Positions 23,939 to 33,400 of a stretch of 39,058 bases of DNA are shown here, piece after piece. The stretch is from an uncultured Bacteroidales bacterium. GTDB lineage: Bacteria; Bacteroidota; Bacteroidia; Bacteroidales; F082. Under the pieces are notes generated by a model. That model did not search any database. It was not told where the DNA came from and saw only the letters and a list, made by a program, of their open reading frames with translations. Every line of letters begins with the position of its first letter. Positions within the stretch are counted from its first letter, which is position 1. A program made the position numbers and the translations under genes. The stretch is taken from NCBI GenBank assembly GCA_937896505.1, contig CALBNP010000156.1:1-39058 (forward strand), read 5' to 3'.

Positions 23939-24814
23939 ATGAATATAGAAGGACGTAGAGAAAGCACAAACGTTGAAGACCGCCGTGGAAAAGGCGGTGC
24001 AGTTAAAGCTGGTGGACTTGGTCTGGGAGGAATCATCATTGTGGGACTTATCTGGTTGCTTACAGGCAAGGCTCCCGATGCTGAGATGGTTCAACAAATG
24101 ACGCAAACCAATGCTACCGAATACACCCAAAGCGACCCGACGCAGTTCAGCGAAGAGGATCAGGAACTATTCAAGTTTGCAAAACAAATCCTTGCCGGCA
24201 CCGAAGACGTGTGGACTAAGGAATTCAAGAAGATAGGCAGGACTTACGAACCACCGAAGCTCGTGGTCTTCAGCGATGCCGTCAACTCGGCTTGCGGCAA
24301 TGCCACATCGGCAAGCGGTCCATTCTACTGCTCTGGCGACCAGTGCGTTTATCTCGACCTCGAGTTCTTCAAGAGCATGAAAAGCCAAATCGGTGCTGAC
24401 GGCGATTTCGCCTACGCATACGTCATCGCCCACGAAGTCGGACACCATGTGCAATATCTTTTGGGCACCCTGAATGCCGCCCATCAGCAGATGGCACGTT
24501 ACGGACAGAACACTGCCGAGTCGAACCAAATTAGCGTGCGTCTTGAACTGCAAGCCGACTTCTACGCTGGTGTTTGGGCTTACAACGATAACAAGATGTT
24601 CGGTTCACTGGAAGATGGCGACATCGAGGAAGCCTTGAACACCGCTTCGAAAATTGGCGACGACTATTTGCAGAAACAAGCCTACGGACGCACGATGCCT
24701 GAAACTTTCAACCACGGCACCTCCGACCAGCGCTCACGTTGGCTCCGCAAAGGTCTGAGAACCGGCGACATCAACCAAGGCGACACCTTCTCGCCTGCTT
24801 ACAACAGTCTGTAA
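23939..24814 (+). CDS. YpfJ-family neutral zinc metallopeptidase
   Basis: This 291-residue protein is predicted to be anchored in the inner membrane by one helix at about residues 25-42 (GGLGLGGIIIVGLIWLL). It follows the family's basic N-terminus NIEGRRESTNVEDRRG, with the bulk facing the periplasm. The zinc-binding HEVGHH at residues 165-170 gives HExxH, and LELQADFYAGVWAY downstream supplies the third ligand. Cysteines at 119, 131 and 136 are typical of the family (SACG, FYCSGDQCVYLD). YpfJ-like proteins are putative peptidases and their substrates are unknown. The gene ends at a strong hairpin shared with the convergent ATPase gene. Confidence 0.93.
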   Translation: MNIEGRRESTNVEDRRGKGGAVKAGGLGLGGIIIVGLIWLLTGKAPDAEMVQQMTQTNATEYTQSDPTQFSEEDQELFKFAKQILAGTEDVWTKEFKKIGRTYEPPKLVVFSDAVNSACGNATSASGPFYCSGDQCVYLDLEFFKSMKSQIGADGDFAYAYVIAHEVGHHVQYLLGTLNAAHQQMARYGQNTAESNQISVRLELQADFYAGVWAYNDNKMFGSLEDGDIEEALNTASKIGDDYLQKQAYGRTMPETFNHGTSDQRSRWLRKGLRTGDINQGDTFSPAYNSL

Positions 24815-24837
24815 TACAAACTGACAAGACAAAACAG

Positions 24838-24861
24838 AAAAGCCGCTCTGGAGCGGCTTTT
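24838..24861. terminator. Bidirectional terminator between the metallopeptidase and ATPase genes
   Basis: AAAAGCCGCT and AGCGGCTTTT pair around a CTGG loop, with a U-tract available in either direction. The adjacent genes end at 24814 (plus) and 24886 (minus), so it serves both. Confidence 0.9.
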
Positions 24862-24885
24862 CTGGTATTTGAAGGACAATCCGGG

Positions 24886-26184
24886 TCAAATGAACATGGT
24901 CATATAAAGCGGATAATAGATCACTCGTCCTATAGAGTCAACATTGAACTTGCTGAACACCATGGCACGCTCGATTTTGTCGCCAAAGTAGCCAAGAGCC
25001 GAATTGAGTGATGCATGAGCCTTGAAATTGTCGCCCGATTTCACTTCAATGACCGAAATCTTGCTGTTCTCTTGAAAGAGGAAGTCCAATTCCTGACGGC
25101 TGTTGTGGTCGTAGTAATGGAGGTCGTGCCCATGTCTTACCAACTCGGCAGCTACATAATTCTCGGTCAAGGCACCTTCGTTGATTTGGATGTTGCCATT
25201 GATAACTTGCCACTGGATGTTCTCTTTCCAGCACGAGCACAGCAAACCCGTATCAAGCAGAAAAGCCTTGTAGAGATTTCGTTTCTCAGAGAAGATGAAG
25301 GGCAATTCGAGGGCATTGGTGTTGTACGAAAAGTAAGCTGTGCCTGCGTCCTGGAGCCACAAAGCCGCATCTTCGAAGTCTTTACTTTTGGCCTTTGGAT
25401 CCAAGTCATTGAAGATGAAACGTTTCTTTTCCTTACTCAGCTGAACAGGAATGGTGTCTAAAAACGATTTGGCTTTAACCTTTTGGCTGCCGGCATATTT
25501 TGCAATGTCGTCGCGATAGCTCTTCATTATTTTCTTTTGCTGGCGCAACGTAGCTGAAAAATCGGCATTGCTCATATATGTCGTCACCACTTGTGGCATT
25601 CCGCCAACAATGAGGTAGTTACGGTAATGGCGCATCATCTGCTCGTGGACGAAATCGGGCAACGGCTGACAATTCTCGTATGCTTCACGAATCATGCCAA
25701 TCACATCTTCACTCACATTCATTGCCCAAAGAAATTCCTCGAAATCAAGCGGATACATATCAATTTGCTCCTCAAAACCTACAGGATAAGATGAAACGTC
25801 CTTGTAATTGATGCCTAACAACGAACCTGATTCTATGTAATCAAATTGGCCTTCTTCTACCAAGAATTTGATGGCTGTGCGTGCATTCGGACAACTTTGG
25901 ATTTCATCGAAAAAGACCAAAGTCTTTCCTTTGACAAACGGCCCGTAACCCATTAGCGACAACTTGCTGATGATTGTTGCCGTATCACGTTTTTCTTCGA
26001 AAGCCAGTTTCGCCTTGGGGTCGAGTTCAAAGTTGACTTCGACAAAATGTTCATAATAAGTCTTCGCAAATTCACGAATGACTGTAGTCTTTCCAACTTG
26101 CCGAGCACCCTTCAAAAGTAATGCACTTTTTTCAGAAGAATTTTTCCAATTTAATAATATATTGATAATCTTTCTTTTAAGCAT
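24886..26184 (-). CDS. AAA ATPase with DUF4143 domain
   Basis: This is a 432-residue P-loop ATPase. The N-terminal AAA_14 part has Walker A KGARQVGKTT near residues 25-34 and Walker B TLVFFDEIQ near 88-96, followed by the ESGSLLG segment typical of the family. The C-terminal DUF4143 domain includes YLIVGGMPQVV, a DTGLLCSCW segment and a final nuclease-like part (SRQELDFLFQENSKISVIEVKSGDN) whose Asp-Glu-Val-Lys residues recall PD-(D/E)XK folds. The role of such proteins is unsettled. I preferred the ATG at 26184 over a TTG at 26205. Ten bases upstream begins a four-copy array of 33-bp periodic repeats, which probably controls this gene. Confidence 0.88.
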   Translation of the reverse strand: MLKRKIINILLNWKNSSEKSALLLKGARQVGKTTVIREFAKTYYEHFVEVNFELDPKAKLAFEEKRDTATIISKLSLMGYGPFVKGKTLVFFDEIQSCPNARTAIKFLVEEGQFDYIESGSLLGINYKDVSSYPVGFEEQIDMYPLDFEEFLWAMNVSEDVIGMIREAYENCQPLPDFVHEQMMRHYRNYLIVGGMPQVVTTYMSNADFSATLRQQKKIMKSYRDDIAKYAGSQKVKAKSFLDTIPVQLSKEKKRFIFNDLDPKAKSKDFEDAALWLQDAGTAYFSYNTNALELPFIFSEKRNLYKAFLLDTGLLCSCWKENIQWQVINGNIQINEGALTENYVAAELVRHGHDLHYYDHNSRQELDFLFQENSKISVIEVKSGDNFKAHASLNSALGYFGDKIERAMVFSKFNVDSIGRVIYYPLYMTMFI

Positions 26185-26193
26185 ATAATTTCT

Positions 26194-26325
26194 ACTTTTT
26201 TGCAATTAAAAAATGGTTAAAAACACACTTTTTTGCAACTATTTCGAGTGCAAAAATACACCTTTTTGCATATATTTTATGCTCTTTTTTCAACTTTTTT
26301 GCAAATATCACTTGCAGGCTTCTAC
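26194..26325. repeat. Four 33-bp periodic repeats carrying ACTTTTTTGCAA
   Basis: The 12-mer ACTTTTTTGCAA occurs at 26194, 26227 and 26293, with a variant (ACCTTTTTGCAT) at 26260, every 33 bases exactly. Between the motifs the sequence differs, but units 3 and 4 hold a short dyad (GCAT-N7-ATGC and GCAA-N7-TTGC), and unit 2 has TGCAAAAA facing the motif. The array fills the gap between the glycosylase-family gene and the ATPase start. Its nearest copy lies where the ATPase leader should be. On the minus strand TATTTTTG occurs within unit 2 (26258-26251) and could be the -7 promoter element. Confidence 0.85.
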
Positions 26326-26329
26326 AAGA

Positions 26330-26893
26330 TTACCCGAATATCTCTTCAAAAGCCTTCCGATAGGCTTCCACTTTCTTGTCGAAAGCCAAAGGATAAGCTC
26401 GTGATGATGACGGCAAGCGATAAAGCCACAAACCCGCTTCGAGTTCGGTTTTACTGCCTACTGCTGGCAACTTTTCCACGCCGAAATGCTGGCACACTTC
26501 TCCCGTAGCCTTTTCGCCCATGGTGGCGATGGCATGGCACGATGGAATGTGTTTCAGCAAGGCACGGATATCTGTCGGTTCCACAATTTCAAGAAAAGCA
26601 TCGGAAGCGTTGTCTTTCAGCCGACGCACGGCTTCGGCTGTGTCGTACAAGGCGATGCCTTTCTCATTGAGGAAATCCACTATCTCGTCCTTCTTGAAAC
26701 ATTTATTCGTTGCATCCACAAAATGGTTCTTGTCGGCAAACCACACCTCGCCTTCGATACGCCAATGGTCGTTGATGAAGTTAGGATAGTAAAAATCCAT
26801 GCACCAACGTTTCTGCGGAGGAGGAAAACTGCCTAAAAACAAAACTTTAGCGTTGGAGGGCAGAAAAGGTTGTAAAGGATGGCGTTCAATCAT
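26330..26893 (-). CDS. Uracil-DNA glycosylase family protein
   Basis: This 187-residue cytosolic protein has the glycosylase-like N-terminal motif VLFLGSFPPPQKRWCMDFYYPN (residues about 17-38). The middle holds KGIALYDTAEAVRRLKDNASD and an ATMGEKAT segment that parallels the GxxA/S-rich turn before the C-terminal substrate loop, here PSSSRAYPLAF. These features fit the small uracil-DNA glycosylase/MUG superfamily branch found in Bacteroidota. Members excise damaged or mismatched bases, though this branch is little studied. The start is five bases after the AsmA-like stop, so it is read from the same operon. Confidence 0.8.
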   Translation of the reverse strand: MIERHPLQPFLPSNAKVLFLGSFPPPQKRWCMDFYYPNFINDHWRIEGEVWFADKNHFVDATNKCFKKDEIVDFLNEKGIALYDTAEAVRRLKDNASDAFLEIVEPTDIRALLKHIPSCHAIATMGEKATGEVCQHFGVEKLPAVGSKTELEAGLWLYRLPSSSRAYPLAFDKKVEAYRKAFEEIFG

Positions 26894-26898
26894 AGATT

Positions 26899-29800
26899 TT
26901 ATCTTACATTGGCCTTCAGCGAGTCGGCGATTTTCTTTTTCAGGTCGAAATACATCTGCTCGGTGTCGTTGCGTTTGTTAGGCTTGTAAAGGTTTGGGAA
27001 CTTGCACGATTCCACATCGAACTTCAAGTTGCTGAAAGGACCGGAGATTTTCAGGCCCATACGCACTGGCAACGGCGTTTCCGTGACCGAAAGATGATAT
27101 TCGCCCGTCTGGTCGAGGTTCATCCTACCATCAACGGTGACCTTATATTTCCCGATGGCGATTTGCGACGGCCAAAGGTCAATCTCATCCTTGAAAGCGG
27201 TGAGTTGCACATCGAGGCTGTCGATACGATATTCACCATCGCTGCTGACTTGCAGCAAATCAGTAATTTTCGTGAAGGCAAACTTGTCGTTGACACTAAG
27301 ATTTTGGCCTTCGATGTCGGCAGCGGCACGCAAGGTGGAAATCTTCGGAGCGTAGTTCGACTTCAGGTTGGTCTGTGCATCGATATGGAACTCGGCTTGA
27401 CCATCAAAGGTCTTCAGCATAGGCACCAACGTGTCGATATAGGGCACCATGTGGAGCAAATCGGAAATCTGCACGTTGAGCAAGTGGAAATCCATAGCCA
27501 AGAAGAGGTTGTTCTTTCGCGGTGACTCATACATAGCCGTCAGCTGCATCTCGGCGGCCTTGTTGGTAAAACCAATTTCCTGGAGTATGAGCGTGCCGTC
27601 TTTCACGGTCATGCTGCCGCTCAAATCGTTGAGGTCGAAATTGTCGTAAAGCGATTTCTTCGTCTTGATGCCAAAGGTGAAATCGATGCCTTCGGGAACC
27701 ATGAACGGATTATCTTCCGCAGTTTCTTCCTTCTCGGTTTCCTGCTCATCATCATTGCGGCCAAGGCCACTCGTTAAATCCATGATTTCGTTGATGTCGA
27801 GCATGTTGGAAGTGAGTTGCATCTCACCTTTCATCAAGTTCTTGTGGTCTTCAATCCATTCCTTGATACCCACCACATTACCTTCGAGGCTGATGTCGGA
27901 ATTGCCAATGCGGAATGTACTCTTGCGGAAACCCAGCTCATGCGAGTTGAACAGGAAGTCGATATTCGAAATATTGATTGGCTCGTCGATGCCATCCACC
28001 TTGACCGTTGCATCGGTGAGCGAGAAATCGGCCGTAGGATTCCACTTGTTAAGTATGTCGATCTTGTTCTTGTCTTGATGCACAGACGCGTCAACCGAAA
28101 GGCGATTCGTATTCAGCGAGTAGGACTGACCCATATTGGCCACCAAGTTCTTCGAGCTGAAAGTCACGTCTGCATTGAGGCCCGATTTCTGCTTTGCAGG
28201 TGTGTTGACCAGTGTGATGGCTGGAGTAGCAGCGTTCACCTTGATTGTATCGTAGCTCAAATTCAAGGCAGTCATGTCGAGGGCGGCATTGAGCACCATC
28301 TGTTCGAGTTGTCCCTTGAACTTGTCGGCATTGGCAGCAAGATGAAAACCATTCAAAGTGGCGTCGATGTCGTTGCCGACCTTAGCCTTCAAAGTGCCCG
28401 AAGCGAGGTCAACATGGGCTCCCGAACGATTCTTTCCCTTACGCGATGCAGGCAAGGTGAGCTTGACATCAAGCACGGGAGCACTGGCATGAATGGTGTC
28501 CATCTTGAAGTCGAAATCCTTGATTTTCAATGAGCCATCGGCAACAAGACGGTTGAGGTTGTAATCGTCGAGCGACTTCATCAGTTGGTCGAGAGTGAAT
28601 TTCGCTTTCAGGTTAACATCGGTGCGACCTCCAAGACTGATGTTCTTGGGCAAGAAGCCTTTGATGTCTTTCATCGGCAAATCGGCTTTCACATTGAGGT
28701 CAATGGCCAAATCGTCGGTGACATCACTCACCAAGCCATCGGCATTCAAGTCGGTCTGGTTGAATCTGGCCTTCAGCTGATTGATGGTGACATCCGATTT
28801 CTCGTTGAGATTGAGGCTGACGAAGGCTTCCAAATCCACATCTGTGAAAGGATAAGGCAGCGAGGAAATGTTGACCGAGGCCTTGTCGGTGAGCACCTTG
28901 GCTGCGATAAGCGGCATCAGCGAGTCGTTGAAAACGCCCTTGACTTGTGCTTCGGTGATGGTGATTTTGCCTGAATAGTCGATGCCGCTCAGCGACTTTT
29001 GCACTTTCTCGGGCAAATAGGTCAGCACATCCTCAATGACTAAGGTGTTGGTTTCCACATCCAAGTCAAGATTTATATCGCCATTTTCGGCCATTCCAGC
29101 ATCACCATTGATGTGAATCTGATAATCGTTCAGGCCAACTATGGCATCATCGAAATGACCCAAAAGTGTGGCCAAGCTAAAATTCAACGGAGCATGAAGC
29201 GAAAAGGCATCGTTGTCAAGATAATCTTCAGCAAGGGCGAGCGAGAAGGCGGGACTTGCCATTTCGAGTGTGCCATCCAAAATGTCGAAATCCTTCATGT
29301 TACCATCGAAGCCTAAAGAGAAATCATTCGCGAAAGCCTTGAGCGAAGGCGTAGTGAATGCCAAGGAAGCAACGCTCATTTCAAGATTGGCATCAATGTC
29401 GTTGTCGGTCATCTTGCCCTTCACACGAAGATTCAATTCATCTGTAGAGGTACGCATATCGGAACGCAAATCATTGTAAACGAGCCTCGTATCGTTCAGT
29501 TTCACTTCTTCAAGATCAACAAGATAATTGAACGACGAACTCGTAGAATCTTCACTGTCGGAAACGTTGAAAACATTCAAATTGCTATTGCCTTCCGCAT
29601 CGAAGAACACATTCACGAAAGCATGGTCGAGGATGCATTGTTTCACCACGATTTCCTTGTCGTTAAGGAACCTTTTTGCATCGGCAGAGACAATCAGCTT
29701 GTCGATATTCGCCAAGGTATCAGAAGTACCCTCCATGGGATTGAGCAGGGCGACATGGTCAATTTCAAGCCCAATGTTAGGAAAAGTCTTGATGAGGGTC

Positions 29801-29976
29801 AAATCGGCCTTCTCAAGCTTTATTTCGCAGTTTACGAACTTGGGAGCGTATTTTTTCACCAAGTCAGTGAGTCTTCCCGACGAAGTAACCACCGCCACGG
29901 CAACAACAACCGCAATGAGCGCAAGCCCAACGATTGATGCCAAGGTGATGCCTGCTATCTTTAGTATTTTCTTCAT
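26899..29976 (-). CDS. AsmA family envelope protein
   Basis: This long periplasm-facing protein of 1025 residues has one N-terminal membrane helix (ILKIAGITLASIVGLALIAVVVAVAVVT). The AsmA-type repeat region follows: LVKKYAPKFVNCEIKLEKADLTLIKTFPNIGLEIDHVAL, then scores of short amphipathic beta strands such as LNLRVKGKMTDNDIDANLEM. The C-terminal part (FHLLNVQISDLLHMVPYIDTLVPML, GEYHLSVTETPLPVRMGLKISG) resembles the AsmA_2/DUF748 end. AsmA-like proteins are bridge-like lipid-transfer candidates between inner and outer membranes. The start at 29976 was chosen for the membrane helix; the upstream frame runs into the lipoprotein gene. It is co-transcribed between the lipoprotein and the glycosylase-family gene. 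Confidence 0.88.
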   Translation of the reverse strand: MKKILKIAGITLASIVGLALIAVVVAVAVVTSSGRLTDLVKKYAPKFVNCEIKLEKADLTLIKTFPNIGLEIDHVALLNPMEGTSDTLANIDKLIVSADAKRFLNDKEIVVKQCILDHAFVNVFFDAEGNSNLNVFNVSDSEDSTSSSFNYLVDLEEVKLNDTRLVYNDLRSDMRTSTDELNLRVKGKMTDNDIDANLEMSVASLAFTTPSLKAFANDFSLGFDGNMKDFDILDGTLEMASPAFSLALAEDYLDNDAFSLHAPLNFSLATLLGHFDDAIVGLNDYQIHINGDAGMAENGDINLDLDVETNTLVIEDVLTYLPEKVQKSLSGIDYSGKITITEAQVKGVFNDSLMPLIAAKVLTDKASVNISSLPYPFTDVDLEAFVSLNLNEKSDVTINQLKARFNQTDLNADGLVSDVTDDLAIDLNVKADLPMKDIKGFLPKNISLGGRTDVNLKAKFTLDQLMKSLDDYNLNRLVADGSLKIKDFDFKMDTIHASAPVLDVKLTLPASRKGKNRSGAHVDLASGTLKAKVGNDIDATLNGFHLAANADKFKGQLEQMVLNAALDMTALNLSYDTIKVNAATPAITLVNTPAKQKSGLNADVTFSSKNLVANMGQSYSLNTNRLSVDASVHQDKNKIDILNKWNPTADFSLTDATVKVDGIDEPINISNIDFLFNSHELGFRKSTFRIGNSDISLEGNVVGIKEWIEDHKNLMKGEMQLTSNMLDINEIMDLTSGLGRNDDEQETEKEETAEDNPFMVPEGIDFTFGIKTKKSLYDNFDLNDLSGSMTVKDGTLILQEIGFTNKAAEMQLTAMYESPRKNNLFLAMDFHLLNVQISDLLHMVPYIDTLVPMLKTFDGQAEFHIDAQTNLKSNYAPKISTLRAAADIEGQNLSVNDKFAFTKITDLLQVSSDGEYRIDSLDVQLTAFKDEIDLWPSQIAIGKYKVTVDGRMNLDQTGEYHLSVTETPLPVRMGLKISGPFSNLKFDVESCKFPNLYKPNKRNDTEQMYFDLKKKIADSLKANVR

Positions 29977-29980
29977 GGCA

Positions 29981-30346
29981 TCAGTCTGCTTTAGTAAAAT
30001 AATGATAACTGCCGTAATCATCATAATAGGTCAAGTTGCTCGTATTCAGCGTGCTCACCGTATAGACCCTAGGAATGATTGAGCCGAAAACCGTAAGATG
30101 CTCTTGCGTAAGGATATTGCCGCTCAGCGTCCAGTTGAAAGGCTGGCCTTCTTCTTCCGTGATGTCGTCAGCCTCATCCCAAGTGATGCCCGTACCATCA
30201 GCGTTGTAACGTTCGAATACGGAACCTTCTTGCCATTTGCCATACAGCAAGGTTTTATTGAAATCGGTGCTGGTGCCATCGTCACAAGAAGCCATCGAGA
30301 ACGCCAAGCTAACAAGGGCGACAATCATTATCGATAACTTTTTCAT
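29981..30346 (-). CDS. Small lipoprotein, lipocalin-like
   Basis: This 121-residue protein has a lipoprotein signal peptide (MKKLSIMIVALVSLAFSMASC) whose lipobox Cys is residue 21. The mature part starts DDGTSTDFNKTLLYGKWQEGSVFERYNADGTG and continues WTLSGNILTQEHL, the Gly-Lys-Trp and strand pattern of the small lipocalin-like lipoproteins of Bacteroidota. It is probably anchored to a membrane facing the periplasm, with unknown ligand. It has a strong promoter upstream, and the asmA gene starts four bases after its stop, so it leads a three-gene operon. Confidence 0.85.
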   Translation of the reverse strand: MKKLSIMIVALVSLAFSMASCDDGTSTDFNKTLLYGKWQEGSVFERYNADGTGITWDEADDITEEEGQPFNWTLSGNILTQEHLTVFGSIIPRVYTVSTLNTSNLTYYDDYGSYHYFTKAD

Positions 30347-30365
30347 ATTCTATGACTTTAAGGCG

Positions 30366-30395
30366 CAAAAGTACAAATAATAAAGCAACTTACAA
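30366..30395 (-). promoter_or_regulatory. Bacteroidota promoter for the lipoprotein-AsmA-glycosylase operon
   Basis: On the minus strand TTG at 30395-30393 precedes TACTTTTG at 30373-30366 with a 19-base spacer. It lies 19 bases before the ATG at 30346. Both boxes and spacing fit the consensus. Confidence 0.65.
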
Positions 30396-30401
30396 CATTT
30401 T

Positions 30402-33400
30402 TCATCCTCCCACCTTCACCCGCATTCCGTCGGAATAGGAACTGAATTCGGGTGCGTATTGGCACTGGATGAGGGCATAGCCGTTGCTGAGGTTGCCTTC
30501 CTTGGTGACGAACATGCTGTATTCCAACTGATGCGTGCCCTTGGGCAGATGCTCGATGAAAAATTCCATGTCGGTGTCGGTGTTCGATTGGTAGTACCAC
30601 AGTCCGTCGTTGCCCTCGTAGCGTGAAACCTGCTCGATGGGTTCGAAACCTGCAGCGCGAAGGTCCTTCACGAAGACGAACGACATGTCTTGCTGGCTTT
30701 TGATGGTGAGCTTCACGGTTATCTTGTCGCCCACTTTCAAGATGCGATTCCCGACAGGAACCAGTTTCTTGCCATCTTCGTTCACGGTTTCCACAAACAG
30801 CTCGCGCTTGATGCTCATTCCAGCATCGTTCGACTTCACCTCGTCGATGGGAACGAAATACTGGCGGAACAAGCCACCCCAAACCAAGTGTGGTGTCGGG
30901 TTGTTGACGGTGAGCTGGCGCATCTCGGTGGTGACTTCGTTGGCGTTCCAACGGCGCTGAATGAAGCCCGTACCGGCCACGCCGCCTTGGGTGGAGATTT
31001 CAGTTCCCGGCATTTCCACAGAGCCCCAATGCAACGTCACGTTCTTGCCTTCCTCGTACCAATCGCTGCCACGCATGAGCAAGGCATAGATAGCATCGGC
31101 GGTAGAGGCTGAGTTTTCCCACATGTTGGTCTGCTTCTGTGTGAGCAGCCACACGCGTAACTGGTCGAGCATCTCCTGGTCTTGATCGATTTCGGCAAAG
31201 GCGGCCATGATATTGGCATGGGTGGCGATGTGCGACTCGAAAGCGAAGTATTTCTTCGGCCAGTACATGCCTATTTGTTCGTTCTTCTGCGCACATTCCT
31301 TGAACGACTGAATCATCAGTTTGGCAGTCTTCTCGTTGCCATTGCGATAAAGCACGATGGCAGCTTTCGACTTGTCGTTGAAATTGAAATTGGTCCATTC
31401 CTTGTCGAGACTACCGAGATAATACTGCTTGGCCGTGGCAAAGTCCTTGTCGGAATGTTGTTCCTTGAAGAAACTCAGGGCATAAAGTTCTGCCAAAGTT
31501 GTAGAGCCAATAGGCCAGTTCTTCTTGTATTTCTTCATCTCGCGATAGGTGTCGGCCACTTCGTATTCAAGATATTTGACGGCCTTTTCGCAAATTCTTT
31601 GGGCAGTTTGCTGGTCGGCACCACTTAACGACGACAAGGCACCCATCTTCTGCAACTTTCCGAAACCTGTCAAGATGTAGGTCGAAATCCATGGACTTTC
31701 GGGCATACCATCCATCCACGACCAACCGCCATTGTATTTCTGTTTCTTCTCAATCAGGTTGAGTGCTTCGGTTTGCTGTTGACGTAAGGTATTGATTTCA
31801 AACAAGGTGACAATACGCGAACGCTGTTCGGTTTCACTCTTGGCTTCGAGTACCCAAGGTGTTTCTTGCAGCATGATGGCCTTTAGGTCTTGGTCTTTTT
31901 CGAGCTGCGAGAGCAAGGCATCGGGTGTTTCGATTTGCCACTTCTTGATGTAAGCCAGGAGGTTCGGAATGTGGTCGGCGATGTAAGACGAAAGCGTATT
32001 GGCATAAAACACATAGAAAGCAGTTTCGGCGCGGTCGGTGTCAAGGTTAGCTAACGAAGGCAGCGACTGGACGGCATACCATACGGGGTTGGTGCTGAAA
32101 TTGAGCGTCAGGCTATAGTCGCGCTCGCGGCTGTTGGGATTAGCGATGCAGTCGAAATCGAAAGTCTGTTCGGTCTCGGCTTTCACCGTGATAGGCAAGG
32201 TCTGGGTCATAAAGACCTCGCTGCTCAACACGGGCAAAAGGTGTTGCTCGGCATCGCTGAACTGACCCGCGTATGCCGTGAAGCGGAAGGCCAACAGGCT
32301 GAGGTCGTATTGCGAAGCCACCTTCCAGCGCACTTCCTGGCTGCGGCCTGGCATGATTTCCTGCATCGTGACGATAGCATCCGAAACCACCATGTCGATA
32401 GGTTCCATCGAGGTGGCGTCGAAGATTTCGAGTTTAGCCTTTGGCATGACGGCTTCATCGCCCGTGTTGATGACATTGGCCACGAACCAAAGTGTGTCGG
32501 TGTCGTACATGTAGCGCGGCATGTCGGCCATAATCATCACAGGCTTCGACGAAGTGAAGCTCTGCTGGTGCTGCCCCGTCTGACGGTCTTTGGTGTAGGC
32601 CAAGAGCATGAGGTTCCAACGCGTGAGGGCATCGGGCATGGTGAAAGTGAAGGTAGCGCTGCCATCGGCATTGGTGCGCAAGTTGGGGAAGAAGAAAGCC
32701 GTCTCGTTGAAGTTCTCGCGAATAGATGGCTCGCTGTTGACTTCTTCCTTCGGAGTCTCAGTTGTAAGTTTTGCCTGTGGTTCAATACTTCCTACTTCGT
32801 CCATTGCCACTGACGCATCAAAAGTATTATTTGCATCGTTGGCTACACAAGGCATCGGGGCACTTTCCTCGTAACAAACCATTTCATTGACTATTCCACC
32901 GCCAAATCTGCCTGCACCCTTATACATTCTGCGACCAAAATAAATGGCATCAAAGAAAGGCGCATCGGAAGGCAAAGTGAAATTGAAGAAGATACCGATA
33001 TAGAAATAGTCGAGCGACGTGTTCGATGATGTAAACCTATGATTGTCAGACTCGAATTGACGGCCATAAACAGACGATGGCTTCATGCTGAAACTCCAAT
33101 CATGGTAGGCAAATTCGTCAAGCGAGGCATCATACATGCCCGCCAACAAGGCGGCTTCCAAAGGATTATCCTTGTAGTCGGCGACGGTCACTTCCCAAGT
33201 TTCTTCGGCACCCGGAGTGAGCTTGTCGCGCATGGTAGCAAGTTTCACATTCAGGTCGAGGTTGTCATAAGGCACGCTGATGTTCACATCGTCGATTTGC
33301 ACCGAGTTTTCCTTCACGAAAGCCGTTCTCAGCATCAGTCCGCCGCGGTCTTGTTCTCGCACCTTATAAGAGATAGTCTGTACGCCATCATTGATTTTCA

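Noticed and set aside
26194..26325. CRISPR-like array
   Set aside because: The constant part is only 12 bases, intervals hold short dyads not unique spacers, and no cas genes are near.
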